In this document: positions 25,996-35,390 of the stretch, one piece after another
Layout of the letters: the number at the start of each line of letters is the position of its first letter
How positions within the stretch are numbered: position 1 is the first letter of the stretch
From: Methanosarcina barkeri 3
GTDB lineage: Archaea; Halobacteriota; Methanosarcinia; Methanosarcinales; Methanosarcinaceae
Assembly: GCF_000970305.1 (NCBI RefSeq)
Contig: NZ_CP009517.1
Span: 1,798,001-1,862,000 of the forward strand
Reading direction: 5' to 3'
Length of the DNA: 64,000 nucleotides
Program-made: the position numbers and the translations under genes
The notes under the pieces: generated by a model
Told to the model about the DNA's origin: nothing
Database searches by the model: none
What the model saw: only the letters and a program-made list of their open reading frames with translations

Positions 25996-27702
25996 TTACA
26001 GCCTTTTCAACTGCTGGCTGTATACCTTTCCAATTCTCTGGATTGTATCGGCTTCTTCAGGGTCTTTATCGTCCCGGATGCGGATAAAACGTGGAAAACG
26101 AAGCGCAAAACCGGAGTCATAATTGGGGCTTTTCTGGATTTCCTCAAAGGCGATTTCCAGAACTATCTTCGGTCGGATTGCAAATACACCGCCTGCTTCT
26201 CCGCCTTCCATGAGCCCGGAAAGCATCTCTGTAAGCTCCTTTAGCTGGTCATCGGTCAGGCCCGTACCAACCTTGCCGACCTGAAGATAACGCAGGGTTT
26301 CTGGGTCATAACAGGCAACCGTGTAGGAACCTATGAGATTTGCGCGCCTGCCAAAGCCCCATTCCGCCCCAACAACTACAAGGTCAAGAGTTTCCATAAG
26401 AGGCTTTTTCTTAAGCCAGTTTTTGCCTCGTTTGCCAGGGGAATAAAGCGAATTCGGGTTTTTGACCATAACTCCTTCGTGCCCGGCTTCTAAGGCTTCC
26501 TTATAGATCTTCTCTATAAGCTCCAGGTCTCCGGTTATCACCTGTTTGTCCACGCAAATGGATTTTGAATCCTCAACCGAACTTTCAACACAGGACTCAA
26601 GTGCTTTTCGCCGTTCGATCAGAGGCAGGTCAATTAGCGTTTTTCCGTTTAAGTACATAATGTCAAAAAGATTGAGCTGAATAGGGATACCAAGGGCTTT
26701 TTCTTCCACGTCGTACTTGCGCCGGAAACGTTTAAGGATCTCCTGGAATGCTCTGGGCTTACCATTCTCGTCCACTGCAACGGCTTCTCCGTCAAGGATT
26801 GCGGATTCGGCCTTTATATGTTTGCGGATTATCTCTACAAGGTCAGGGAGGGAATTTGTTACATTTTCAAGTTTCCGTGAGAAAAGCGTAACCGAATTTC
26901 CAGCCTTATGGACCTGGACTCTTGCCCCGTCGAATTTCCATTCGATTGCAGCCTCCTTCATTTCCATTATATCGGCAACTATATCAGGACTGATCTGTGA
27001 GAGCATCATCTTAATCGGACGGTTGATTTCAATTCCCAGGTGTTTCAGGGCTTCCACCCCACCTTCCTTGGCAGTTGCAGCAACTATCCCAAGGTCATTC
27101 GTAACCATAAAGGCATGCTCAACCACATCAGCAGGCACGGAGAAAGCTTTTGCAATAGCGTCTCTTACAACACCTTCTCCGACGCCTATACGGAGTTCCT
27201 CAAGCGCAAGCCTGGAAATATACTTTGCTTCCCTTGGGGTCGAAGAATTAAAGAGGAACTGAAGGTTCTTTATCTTAATGTCCTGTGAGCCTTTCCCCGA
27301 GGCTTCTGAAGCGATTTTAAAACGATTATAGACTTCGGTTATTGAGAGCTCTGGATGTTCTTCGAAGAAAGAAGAAAAAGTAACCTGGTTTTTCCTTTTT
27401 TCCTTAAGGATAAGAAGAGCTGTGTCTCCGATATCCCCAGTAGTCCGAATAAGAGATTCTATGCTTTTTACTGGCATTCCGGAGGCCCTGGAAAGAGAAA
27501 CATACAGCAGACTCGTACCAATTCCCAATTGCTCTCCACTCCAGGCAGGAAAAACCTCACTCATAATAAAATGGGTTGCAATGGGAAGTTCTTCGACATC
27601 AACCATTCTAAGAAGGTCAGCAACCCTACTTGTAGTATCAATTGTACTCGAGATTTTTTCAATTGCCTGGCAGGTTTCTGCAAATTCCCTGAAACTTGTC
27701 AT
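25996..27702 (-). CDS. lig: ATP-dependent DNA ligase
   Basis: 568-residue archaeal replicative DNA ligase, sealing nicks via an enzyme-AMP intermediate. An N-terminal DNA-binding domain (1-215), then the adenylation domain with motif [11 protein letters not shown] (Lys near 248), motif [12 protein letters not shown], motif [10 protein letters not shown], motif V WLKKKP and a C-terminal OB fold with motif [16 protein letters not shown]. Start set at ATG 27702 (MTSFREF), the usual family N-terminus, rather than the TTG two codons earlier. Full length, no defect. A 13-nt tandem array separates it from the upstream homoserine dehydrogenase gene on the same strand. Confidence 0.97.
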   Translation of the reverse strand: MTSFREFAETCQAIEKISSTIDTTSRVADLLRMVDVEELPIATHFIMSEVFPAWSGEQLGIGTSLLYVSLSRASGMPVKSIESLIRTTGDIGDTALLILKEKRKNQVTFSSFFEEHPELSITEVYNRFKIASEASGKGSQDIKIKNLQFLFNSSTPREAKYISRLALEELRIGVGEGVVRDAIAKAFSVPADVVEHAFMVTNDLGIVAATAKEGGVEALKHLGIEINRPIKMMLSQISPDIVADIMEMKEAAIEWKFDGARVQVHKAGNSVTLFSRKLENVTNSLPDLVEIIRKHIKAESAILDGEAVAVDENGKPRAFQEILKRFRRKYDVEEKALGIPIQLNLFDIMYLNGKTLIDLPLIERRKALESCVESSVEDSKSICVDKQVITGDLELIEKIYKEALEAGHEGVMVKNPNSLYSPGKRGKNWLKKKPLMETLDLVVVGAEWGFGRRANLIGSYTVACYDPETLRYLQVGKVGTGLTDDQLKELTEMLSGLMEGGEAGGVFAIRPKIVLEIAFEEIQKSPNYDSGFALRFPRFIRIRDDKDPEEADTIQRIGKVYSQQLKRL

Positions 27703-27748
27703 GATCAACGCGGCTTTTTAATTTTATTTTTCCGAATTCGGGACAAAA

Positions 27749-27895
27749 CCTGAATTCTTAACCTGAATTCTTAACCTGAATTCTTAACCTGAGTTCTTAA
27801 CCTGAATTCTTAACCTGAATTCTTAACCTGAATTCTTAACCTGAATTTTTAATCTGAGTTCTGAACCTGAATTTTTAATCTGAGTTCTGAACCTA
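27749..27895. repeat. 13-nt tandem repeat, about 11 copies
   Basis: Unit CCTGAATTCTTAA with drift towards the homoserine dehydrogenase stop (CCTGAATTTTTAAT, CTGAGTTCTGAA). Each copy carries an EcoRI-like GAATTC in the better-preserved half. Confidence 0.93.
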
Positions 27896-28891
27896 TCAAT
27901 TGCCATAAATTGCAATTAGATCACTAAGAATTGCACTTGCGGTTTCAATCGGGCCTGCACCTTTACCCGTAACCGTAATTTCTCCTGCAAGTTCAGTTTC
28001 TACCGACGCCACATTCAGGGTTCCTCCAACTGCAAGGGGATGGTTGATAGGTACAAGTCTGGGAGCTACATGAATTCTTTCCCTGCTGACTTCACCTATG
28101 AGTTTAATTACATGCCCTCTTTCATAAGCCATCTCAAGGGCTTCAGGCGTAACTTTCGTAATTCCCGTAACCTCAACGTCGCTATAAGTAGCATCAAGTC
28201 CGAAAATTGCATTGGCAAGAATAACGAGTTTGCAGGCCGTATCAATCCCTTCAACATCATATGTAGGATCGGTCTCAGCAATTCCCAGCTGCATGGATTC
28301 GGCAAGAATGTCATTGTAACTTGCCCTTTCCTCCAGCATTCTTGTCAGGATATAATTACAGGTCCCATTCAGAATTCCTTTGACACTTTTAACCTTATTG
28401 CCTGCAAGCACCTCATTTGACAGGTTAATAATAGGCATTGACCCACCGACGGTCGCTTCGAACCTGAAATGAGAGCCTGCTACCTTTGCGGCTTCCATTA
28501 GTTCTCTGTACTTAAGGGTAAGAGGCCCTTTATTAGAAGTAATAACGTCTTTTCCAGTCTGGAAGGCCGCAAACATATTCTGTAGACCTGCTCCGCCAGT
28601 TCGTATGTTTGTGGGAGTAGTCTCAATTACAAGATCGTGAGCTACGGATTGGATAACCTCAACTCCAGAGAGGTTCTCAAGAGCTACAGTTCCGTCTGTC
28701 CTCTTCCTGGCGAGACAGTTGGCAAGATCCACTCCCTCAGGATTAATAGTTGCACCCTTTGAGTCCACAACAGCAACCACTTTTACTTCCAGCCCGATAT
28801 TTTCCAGATACTCTTTTTTCTTAAGGAGTACTTCAGCCACGCCCTGTCCGATTGCACCGAACCCGAGAATGGAACAGCACACTGTTTTCAT
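27896..28891 (-). CDS. hom: Homoserine dehydrogenase
   Basis: 331 residues; reduces aspartate semialdehyde to homoserine with NAD(P)H on the route to threonine and methionine. Rossmann motif GFGAIGQGVAEVL (about 10-22), catalytic region KGILNGTCNYILTRM (about 164-178) and signature AETDPTYDVEGIDTACKL (about 205-222). The C-terminal ACT domain of bacterial enzymes is absent, but a separate ACT protein gene lies 26 nt upstream on the same strand, suggesting regulation in trans. AGGAG precedes ATG 28891. Confidence 0.95.
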   Translation of the reverse strand: MKTVCCSILGFGAIGQGVAEVLLKKKEYLENIGLEVKVVAVVDSKGATINPEGVDLANCLARKRTDGTVALENLSGVEVIQSVAHDLVIETTPTNIRTGGAGLQNMFAAFQTGKDVITSNKGPLTLKYRELMEAAKVAGSHFRFEATVGGSMPIINLSNEVLAGNKVKSVKGILNGTCNYILTRMLEERASYNDILAESMQLGIAETDPTYDVEGIDTACKLVILANAIFGLDATYSDVEVTGITKVTPEALEMAYERGHVIKLIGEVSRERIHVAPRLVPINHPLAVGGTLNVASVETELAGEITVTGKGAGPIETASAILSDLIAIYGN

Positions 28892-28917
28892 GTTTTCAAA
28901 TCTCCTAAAACTATTTT

Positions 28918-29421
28918 TCAGGCCTGGATATCAATTGGAAGAACCATAAGCAGGTCTTTTTTTGCCGAGACTTCTTTGAGAATAGAAAGTGCCCTGTGCA
29001 AGTCCTCTTTACCAACAGCATCGATTTTTATGAGGGCTGAAGAAAGCATATTAATACCGGGCATAGAGAGAGAAAGATCCACAACCTCAGCAAACCCTGT
29101 CCTGTCAATCTCATCAATCGTATCCTGGATCCCTGTATGGACCACATGCCCTATAAGCACTACGTTTATGCTTTCTCTGAAACGGTGTTCACCGACTCTT
29201 ACAATTCGAATTCCGTTTTCTTCAAGTTTAGCTTTTATTGTCTCAATGCTTTCAGGCCTGGTTTCAAGTACAAGCTTTACAGGTACTGTTTTTCTGGGGG
29301 TCCTCTTTTGATGATGATGTACTACTGTTATCAGGTTAGCCTTACATTCCGAAAGGGGCTGGAGGGCTAAAAGCATCTGCCCGGGTACATCTTTTAATTC
29401 AATGTCCATGGAAACTCGCAT
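28918..29421 (-). CDS. ACT-domain amino-acid-binding protein
   Basis: 167 residues. Start set at ATG 29421 (GAGGGACAAC upstream); the longer frame to 29514 would only add Leu codons from a trinucleotide repeat. Two ACT-like halves: an N-terminal one starting MDIELKDVPGQML (about 5-75) and a C-terminal one (about 90-165). It ends 26 nt before hom, so the two are an operon; the likely role is to bind threonine or methionine and modulate homoserine dehydrogenase. That pairing is known in methanogens; the ligand here is inference. Confidence 0.85.
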   Translation of the reverse strand: MRVSMDIELKDVPGQMLLALQPLSECKANLITVVHHHQKRTPRKTVPVKLVLETRPESIETIKAKLEENGIRIVRVGEHRFRESINVVLIGHVVHTGIQDTIDEIDRTGFAEVVDLSLSMPGINMLSSALIKIDAVGKEDLHRALSILKEVSAKKDLLMVLPIDIQA

Positions 29422-29465
29422 GTTGTCCCTCGTACATTTTTTTAATAATCCCTTCTGCAGTTCAA

Positions 29466-29489
29466 ATAATAATAATAATAATAATAATT
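29466..29489. repeat. Trinucleotide microsatellite (AAT)n
   Basis: About eight AAT units in the 5' flank of the ACT gene. A longer array of the same kind lies at 33569-33597. Confidence 0.9.
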
Positions 29490-29829
29490 TACCAGTCTTA
29501 CAATGCTCATTCACGCATTATTAACCAGCTTACTGTCAGGGTTAAGGTGGTATATTAGAATATCCGGCTTCAATCCAGCCATAGCCTCTTGAACCTGAAT
29601 TTTACAATCCGAGTTTCAAATCCGTTCCCGCAAAGCAGAGTCCTATTACTCGAATTTGCAGTTAGTAAATTCATATCGGTAAGCAATTCTTGGGAATAAG
29701 AGATCAAAAAGGGTACTCAAATATATACCACGTACTCTATTGTCAACTGTTTCTACTGCTTAGTCAGTGAATTCAGTTATATAGTTTACTGTTTATGACT
29801 CTACAAAAAATTTTAGGACGCGTATCCGC

Positions 29830-30891
29830 TTATTCCTTCTTGCTTTCATGTTTGGTCTGCTTGGAGATATGGACATCCGGAATACGGACTATATTTCCCC
29901 TTCCTCTTTTGAATTTTTCAATTAGCCCGCGCTCCTCAAGATCTGAGAGCATAAGACTGACTTTTGACTCCGAATAGGGAGATTTTTTTCGTAGTTCTCT
30001 CTGAGTAATTCGGTTTCCACTTTCTCGAACCATTTCCAGAAGTTCCTTAAGATCTTCGGGAAGATTGAGCTTTGAATGTTCTTTAACTTCAGAACTCGAT
30101 TTATTAGGCTCCTTCTCACGGAAAGGAGGACTCGAGATATTCTGGATCTCTTCTGTAGGCTTGCTCTGCTGTATAGATTTGTCAGTACTGGATATTCCTT
30201 CGAACTTTTCAGCAAACTGCTCAGAGCTCAGTTCCGATGTTTCAATAATGTTTTCATCTGAATCGGTTGTATTTTCGATTGAATCGGTTTCGATCTCTTC
30301 AGAAAATATCGCATCCCTTGTGAAGCTTTCAGACTCCAGCAAATATCGCTCTTGGTAACCTTCAGGAAAAGGACTCTTTATCGATTTTTCATGCTTCTTT
30401 CCTAAAAGGTAGGCTGCCAGCACGAGGGCTAGAAGCAGGACTATAAGAACCAGGAAAGCAGGAGCTAAAACGGAATAGTGAGAGCCCTGAGATACGGGTT
30501 CTGTCTCTTCGTAATCCAGATAAGGGGCTTCAAAGTTATCCTGGTTCAGAAGCTCTTCATGAGAAGGTGGGAAAAGGAGAAGATCATGCCTATATTCTCC
30601 TTCACCTGAGATTACAACTTTCTCCTGAGCTATATAAACGATCCTGTTTCCTTCAAGATAACTGGCATTTATTGTATAAGTTCCGGGGGTTAGATTGAAC
30701 GAGTATTCTGAATCCGTTGCGATAATGTTCTGTTCCGGGGTGGAATTAATCTCTACAACTGAGTTATTAAGAGGCTTGAAAGTATCCCACTCATAGACTG
30801 TCCCGTGAATTGTGGCCGCGATTGCATTTCCCTGAAAGACCATAATGAGAAAGAAAATAAGTGAGAAACTGCATAGCTTTTTAAAATTCAC
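29830..30891 (-). CDS. Membrane-anchored winged-helix protein with outside beta domain
   Basis: 353 residues. Start GTG 30891. Signal peptide (about 5-25), an outside carboxypeptidase-regulatory-like domain (about 26-105: TIHGTVYEWDTFKPLNNSVV and YSFNLTPGTYTINASY), a membrane segment (about 143-167), a Ser/Glu-rich acidic linker (about 180-270) and a C-terminal winged helix (about 275-335: LKELLEMVRESGNRITQREL, KVSLMLSDLEERGLI). The layout puts a sensor outside and a DNA-binding domain inside, a one-component transmembrane regulator. It diverges from the exported coiled-coil gene at 31110, its likely target or partner. Ligand unknown. Confidence 0.8.
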   Translation of the reverse strand: MNFKKLCSFSLIFFLIMVFQGNAIAATIHGTVYEWDTFKPLNNSVVEINSTPEQNIIATDSEYSFNLTPGTYTINASYLEGNRIVYIAQEKVVISGEGEYRHDLLLFPPSHEELLNQDNFEAPYLDYEETEPVSQGSHYSVLAPAFLVLIVLLLALVLAAYLLGKKHEKSIKSPFPEGYQERYLLESESFTRDAIFSEEIETDSIENTTDSDENIIETSELSSEQFAEKFEGISSTDKSIQQSKPTEEIQNISSPPFREKEPNKSSSEVKEHSKLNLPEDLKELLEMVRESGNRITQRELRKKSPYSESKVSLMLSDLEERGLIEKFKRGRGNIVRIPDVHISKQTKHESKKE

Positions 30892-31109
30892 GAAATGTTA
30901 AATGGGCTTTTAGCATAAATCTTTTACTTTTCCTGGTAAAGAGATAGATAGAAAAAAATAAATACCTATTAAAGCTTTGTGAAGTAGTCAGGGAGTGTAT
31001 CAAGCTTGAAAGTCGATATTTGCCTGTTAATAAGATCAATTCCGAAAAGAATAATTATATTTACCTGATCCTTATAACGTTGTAATAACTTATAAAGGGA
31101 GGCAGTCAG

Positions 31110-32114
31110 ATGAAAAAGTCAAGAATTGTTCGAGATCTGGCTTGTTTTACGATTATATTAACCTTGCTCAGTCTATTAGTACCAGGATGCTCCCTCGCTG
31201 CCAGAAATTCTTATGATCACGGAAACGGCAGTCAGAACCAGTATATGCATGAAAGTACCCTCGTTTCATACAACGAAACTAACAACGTGAGTGAGTCCAG
31301 TAGCTCTGAATCCGATGTGAAACAAGAGCAGAAGAATCTCAGTACAGAAAACAGAAGCGAAGCTTCCGAATACAAACAGGAAAAAAAACAATTTGAGGAC
31401 GAACTCCAGTCCCATAAGCAAGAGTACAATGAAGCAAAAGAAAATTTTCTCAAAATAAAGGACCGTATTCGGGCAAAAGAACTTGACTCCAACTCCGAAG
31501 AAGCTGTAAATGCTACAAAGTCTTACCTTAACTCAAGTATTAACTATATGATAGCTCACCTTTCAAATGTAGAGAGCAATATGGAATACTCAAACGGGAA
31601 CGAAACTAACGAAAAAGTTATTGTTATAGATGAAAAGATAAGACTGCTTGAAGTTGAAAAGTTAAACGTTGCAAATACGTCAAGTCAGGGAGAGCTTTTG
31701 GTCGTGGTAAGGTCCGTACGTGAAATATGGAATGATGCTGAGAAAATCAGCCTTTCAAGTGCAGGGCAGACTGTAAGTGAGAAAATAGGAGAATTTCTTG
31801 AAAAATCCGAAAGCCTCTCTGAGAGACTTGGAGTAGAAATTAAGGATCTGAAAGAGACCGGCGTTGATACATCTGAACTTGAGATCAAACTCGCCAGTTA
31901 TATTTCTTACATTAGATCCGCCCAGGAGAAGAAAGTAATGGCAGATTCCCTATATAGTGGTGAGAATGTAACTCGGGAAGATATGCGAACTGCGAATAAT
32001 TACCTTCGTCAGTCCCTCAATGATATCAGTAAAGCTAATAAGTTACTCAGAGAAATTTTCGTCAAGCTCAAAAATTATGAAACCGAAGAAAACGGAACTA
32101 AGGCTAGAAACTAA
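31110..32114 (+). CDS. Exported coiled-coil protein
   Basis: 334 residues; AAAGGGAGGCAGTCAG precedes ATG 31110. Hydrophobic leader (about 10-30) ending LLVPGCSLAA, possibly a lipobox with Cys28 as lipid site. The rest is highly charged and mostly helical: coiled coils at about 85-120 and 205-320. No family recognised. Divergent from the membrane-anchored winged-helix gene, so probably regulated by it; the gap of about 218 bp holds both promoters. Confidence 0.75.
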   Translation: MKKSRIVRDLACFTIILTLLSLLVPGCSLAARNSYDHGNGSQNQYMHESTLVSYNETNNVSESSSSESDVKQEQKNLSTENRSEASEYKQEKKQFEDELQSHKQEYNEAKENFLKIKDRIRAKELDSNSEEAVNATKSYLNSSINYMIAHLSNVESNMEYSNGNETNEKVIVIDEKIRLLEVEKLNVANTSSQGELLVVVRSVREIWNDAEKISLSSAGQTVSEKIGEFLEKSESLSERLGVEIKDLKETGVDTSELEIKLASYISYIRSAQEKKVMADSLYSGENVTREDMRTANNYLRQSLNDISKANKLLREIFVKLKNYETEENGTKARN

Positions 32115-32514
32115 CATAATCCACGTAAAAGGTAGCCTGAAAATACAATCAATGCCGAGGATGTAGCGGAAATAGTCAACATAGGTAAAAATACAGTTAG
32201 CATTTTATATGTAATAATACAGATAGTACTTATATGTAACACCGTTAACTTTAAATTTATCATGGTTAATATTAGATGTAACATCTTCAATTTTAAATTT
32301 AATATGGTTAGTAGCTAAATGTAATACTTCGGATTCTAAACGTAATACATTTAGTTTTAAATATCATACTTTTAGATCGAAATGTAATACGATTATTACT
32401 TGATTAAGTACATTCCCCCAAAGAATTATGATTTCTAATAAAAGGGAAAACTCTAGCTCAGGAGATGAGACTGGAAAATATATTGAAAAAATTACAAAAC
32501 TAAGGAGGTAGAAA
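32115..32514. repeat. AT-rich gap with degenerate direct repeats
   Basis: Between about 32200 and 32400, pieces such as TTTAAATTTAAT, ATGGTTAGTA and TGTAATAC recur every 40-55 nt, in decayed tandem fashion. Ends with a strong AAGGAGG (32502-32508) for the next gene. No gene seen. Confidence 0.55.
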
Positions 32515-32781
32515 ATGGTTAAATTCGTTCACCTGCTTGTACTGTCAGCTTTAATTATCTGGCTTGCAGGATCCGGTTGTGTCGGGAACAGTACGTCTGA
32601 AGTAGAGAAGTCAGGAGTAAATGCAAACGTCGTCGGGGCAGGGAATGGGGTACCAACTACAGAGATGGATATGGGACTTACACAGGCAGATATCCAGGAG
32701 GTTGATTCTGATATGGCAGAGCTAGAAGACTTGCTTAAGGAGGCAAGCCCTGAAGAAGACATAGAAATTGAAGAATTGTGA
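32515..32781 (+). CDS. Small lipoprotein
   Basis: 88 residues with a typical leader and lipobox LAGSGC (Cys22 as lipid site). The mature part is short and acidic (MAELEDLLKEASPEEDIEIE). AAGGAGGTAGAAA gives one of the best ribosome sites in the window. No family recognised. Convergent with the phasin-like gene; their ends are 36 nt apart. Confidence 0.8.
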   Translation: MVKFVHLLVLSALIIWLAGSGCVGNSTSEVEKSGVNANVVGAGNGVPTTEMDMGLTQADIQEVDSDMAELEDLLKEASPEEDIEIEEL

Positions 32782-32817
32782 AATGGAAAAGAAGTGAAAG
32801 TTGTTAAAAAATTGTTT

Positions 32818-33144
32818 TCACTTGAAAAACATTTTTTCTTTGTTTTTGATTCTTTGAATTTCATCTTCCAGTGTTTCTATCCTGGACTCAAGTTCATGCA
32901 TATCTTTTTTAGCAAATACATCAGTTTTTGATATAGATTCCTGAATCTTCTCAGAGATTTTCTTTTCAAGATCAAGCTTCTGTTTTTTTCGTTCTTCAAG
33001 CATATCCTGGATAGCTTTTTTGCCTTCTTCCTTACTGATGTCCCCTTTATCAATAAGTTCCTTTACAAGATCGTTTACTTTGTCTTCGGTTATTGCCCAG
33101 AGGCCAGCTCCTATAAGCCCAAGTTTTCTGACGGATTCTTTCAT
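32818..33144 (-). CDS. Phasin-like coiled-coil protein
   Basis: 108 residues from ATG 33144 (an upstream GTG would add three). N-terminal helix KESVRKLGLIGAGLWAITED, then KVNDLVKELIDKGDIS and EEGKKAI, ending in a coiled coil with heptads (HELESRIETLEDEIQRIKN). This is the pattern of the PhaF/PhaI-like or 'phasin superfamily' proteins common in bacteria and Methanosarcina. No PHA synthase is nearby, so a granule role is not implied. Confidence 0.75.
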   Translation of the reverse strand: MKESVRKLGLIGAGLWAITEDKVNDLVKELIDKGDISKEEGKKAIQDMLEERKKQKLDLEKKISEKIQESISKTDVFAKKDMHELESRIETLEDEIQRIKNKEKMFFK

Positions 33145-33327
33145 TATAAACACTCGCTTTTAAATTATCAATCTGAAAAAAGCTTAAAAAAAATTATTCT
33201 ACGAAAATAGCTAATAATTGATCTAAAGGATGTATTAAAAATCACTATCTTAGAAAGTAGATATTAACCTGGTCTTGTTTGAGATGTCTTGCAGTCTACT
33301 TTCTGTGACGATTTTCAATTTCGGTTT

Positions 33328-33433
33328 GCATATGACATTTTAGGTATGATCTGAACCTATATAACGGTTTTAGGCTTTGATCTGAATTTATATAACGGTT
33401 TTAGGTTTTAATCTGAATCTATGTGACAGTTTT
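33328..33433. repeat. 33-nt degenerate tandem repeat, 3 copies
   Basis: Copies begin ACGGTTTTAGG and contain GATCTGAA and CTATATAA. Lies in the 690-bp gap between the phasin-like and Hsp20 genes; nothing else gene-like is seen there except the promoter and a microsatellite. Confidence 0.75.
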
Positions 33434-33564
33434 CTGTTCTTAATTTTCTTTTCTTACATTATTTGCCTGTGTTTTATATAAATGTTTTCTGAGTATTTTA
33501 TAAATAGAGATCTGACTTTATGTGAGATCCGGACTTTGGCTCTTTTTAAATTAACACTTTAAAA

Positions 33565-33598
<34 letters not shown>

Positions 33599-33784
33599 AA
33601 ACTATGTATCGGGATTCCTTCCAGATAATTTGCACTTGTCTATGGTTAAAACCCGGAGAAAAGGTAAAAACAAACTCTACTTTAAACGTCTTAATTTTCT
33701 TCGAGCTAGGTCAAAGCATAGAAAGCAGACGCAATCAGACGCAGTACGGATTTGTGCTTTAACGTTAACAAATTACTTAACCGA

Positions 33785-33805
33785 ACGAAAATATATAAAT
33801 ACATT
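33785..33805 (+). promoter_or_regulatory. Archaeal BRE/TATA promoter of Hsp20 gene
   Basis: CGAAAATATATAAATACATT: BRE-like CGAAAA followed by TATATAAAT, about 35-40 nt before the ATG. The expected transcript start is close to the ribosome site, so the leader is very short. Confidence 0.65.
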
Positions 33806-33835
33806 AATTGATAATGTTAATTGGGGGTAATTCTA

Positions 33836-34135
33836 ATGGCAGACACTTTAAAAGTATCACCTTCTATATGTGCATATCCTGACGACAAATATGAAAACCT
33901 TGAAATCGAGGTAATTCTCCCTGGAGTGGACAAAAAAGATATTTCTTTTAAGGTTACCGAAGACGGTTTTTACGTAAGAGCCACAAAGGAAGGGGTTGAA
34001 TATGCAGACAGTTATGCAGTTTGCTGCCCTGTAGTCCCGGAAAAAGCGGTAGCCAAGTACTCAAACGGTGTACTTAAAGTAACAGTACCTTATCAGCAGC
34101 CATTTGAGAATGCGGTAGACGTAAAAATCGAGTAA
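33836..34135 (+). CDS. hsp20: Hsp20/alpha-crystallin family small chaperone
   Basis: 99 residues from ATG 33836, with GGGGGT 7 nt upstream. Nearly all of it is an alpha-crystallin domain: YENLEIEVILPGVDKKDISF (about 18-37), a GFYVRATKEG turn, and the closing NGVLKVTVPYQQP (about 80-92). Both the usual N-terminal arm and the C-terminal IxI tail are shortened, so it may form small oligomers only. Followed by a TIR element and rubrerythrin, which suggests a stress-response neighbourhood. Confidence 0.9.
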   Translation: MADTLKVSPSICAYPDDKYENLEIEVILPGVDKKDISFKVTEDGFYVRATKEGVEYADSYAVCCPVVPEKAVAKYSNGVLKVTVPYQQPFENAVDVKIE

Positions 34136-34144
34136 GTCAATTTG

Positions 34145-34266
34145 GACTTTACGCAGTTGAGCCGAGAAATCAATCGAATTAAACCTAAATAGTTTAAACA
34201 GAATAGTTTAAACAGATTTTCGATATATTTTTGTAATTAATTATTTAACTGCGTAAGAGTCCAAAA
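34145..34266. repeat. Short terminal-inverted-repeat element (MITE-like), copy 1
   Basis: Left end TTTGGACTTTACGCAGTTGA, right end TTAACTGCGTAAGAGTCCAA, inverted with two mismatches; no coding content. Related ends at 35218-35362 and 39182-39297. Confidence 0.65.
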
Positions 34267-34301
34267 TTATAATGTACAGTTTCGTAAAAAGAGGTTTATA
34301 A

Positions 34302-34850
34302 ATGAGGAAAATGACAGAACAGCATCTTATTAACGCATTCGGAGGAGAAAGCCAGGCACACATGAGATATTTACATTTTGGAAACCAGGCCGAAAAAGAA
34401 AAGTACGATAATGTAGCTCGTTTATTTCGTGCAATTGCCCATGCAGAATATGTACATGCAGGAGACCATTACCGGGAGTTAAGACATCTCGATGGAGGAT
34501 TTGTTGCAAATAGTATGGCAGCTTTTGGCCCTGGCGATTCCGTAAAGAATCTTAAGCTGGCTATTGCCGGTGAAACATATGAAATCGAAGAAATGTACCC
34601 TACATATATTGAAGTTGCAAAGTTCCAGGGAGAAAAAGGCGCACAAAGGAGTTTCGAATGGTCATACGCCAGTGAGAAACTGCATAAACAGCTTTTTGAA
34701 AGAGCATTAGAGGAAGTTAACTCCGGAAAGGACATTGAACTAGACACAATCCAGGTTTGCGAAGTATGTGGGTATACTCTTGAAGGAGAAGCACCCGACA
34801 GATGTCCTGTGTGTGGCGCATTAAAAGATAAATTTACTCCATTTAAATAA
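34302..34850 (+). CDS. rbr: Rubrerythrin
   Basis: 182 residues; AAAAGAGGTTTATAA precedes ATG 34302. A four-helix diiron domain (about 5-140) with ligand motifs ESQAHMRY (about 16), AHAEYVHAGDH (about 47), ETYEIEEMYP (about 87) and ASEKLHKQLF (about 124), then a C-terminal rubredoxin-like iron site CEVCGY ... CPVCGA (about 149-168). Acts as a peroxidase in anaerobes, protecting against hydrogen peroxide. Full length, no defect. Confidence 0.95.
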   Translation: MRKMTEQHLINAFGGESQAHMRYLHFGNQAEKEKYDNVARLFRAIAHAEYVHAGDHYRELRHLDGGFVANSMAAFGPGDSVKNLKLAIAGETYEIEEMYPTYIEVAKFQGEKGAQRSFEWSYASEKLHKQLFERALEEVNSGKDIELDTIQVCEVCGYTLEGEAPDRCPVCGALKDKFTPFK

Positions 34851-34890
34851 ATGAGTGATAATTGTTTTTCCTGAGTCGGTTTTCCAGAAA

Positions 34891-35154
34891 TTAATCCGGG
34901 ATTTTATTATTTGTCTCCCTGTTTTCAATCCACTCAGTAATTCTAGGCCAGAGAGACAATGATATTATCATGGAAATTACAAAAACAAAAATCGAACCTG
35001 CAGCCATGTCTACATGGGTGTAGGCTGTTTCTCCTCTTGAAACGTTGGTTAAAAGAGCTCCGGAAAGAAAAAGTACATCAAGTACTATCGAAGTGGCAAG
35101 ACTTAGCAGAAGTACTACTTTTGGCTTGTTATCTGTGGAACCGAATTTTACCAT
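34891..35154 (-). CDS. Small two-helix membrane protein
   Basis: 87 residues; TGGGAGATTTAT precedes ATG 35154. Two membrane segments (about 12-36 and 48-68) and charged ends. A known family was not recognised. It lies between rubrerythrin and a TIR element. Confidence 0.7.
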   Translation of the reverse strand: MVKFGSTDNKPKVVLLLSLATSIVLDVLFLSGALLTNVSRGETAYTHVDMAAGSIFVFVISMIISLSLWPRITEWIENRETNNKIPD

Positions 35155-35217
35155 ATAAATCTCCCATTTTAACTTTCCTGTTTAATTTTTTGATTAAGTT
35201 TTCTTTTTTAAATATCA

Positions 35218-35362
35218 GGACTTACGCAGATGAACTGAAAATCAATAGCATCAAACTATTAACTGTCTAGAATATGGCTTTATTAACTATCTGGAATATG
35301 GCTTCAATCTCCAGTCTTTGTCATAATTGATTTTGTTTCTCACCTGCGTAAGTCCTAAATGC
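35218..35362. repeat. Short terminal-inverted-repeat element (MITE-like), copy 2
   Basis: Ends AGGACTTACGCAGATGA and ACCTGCGTAAGTCCT form a near-perfect inverted repeat around about 115 bp with no gene. Inside, TTAACTGTCTAGAATATGGC is followed by TTAACTATCTGGAATATGGC, a short tandem copy. Confidence 0.85.
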
Positions 35363-35390
35363 TAAAACTGAAATGATCTGAGTTATTTGC

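Noticed and set aside
33630-33830. 66-codon ORF before the Hsp20 gene
   Set aside because: It runs through the Hsp20 TATA box and ribosome site and has random composition.
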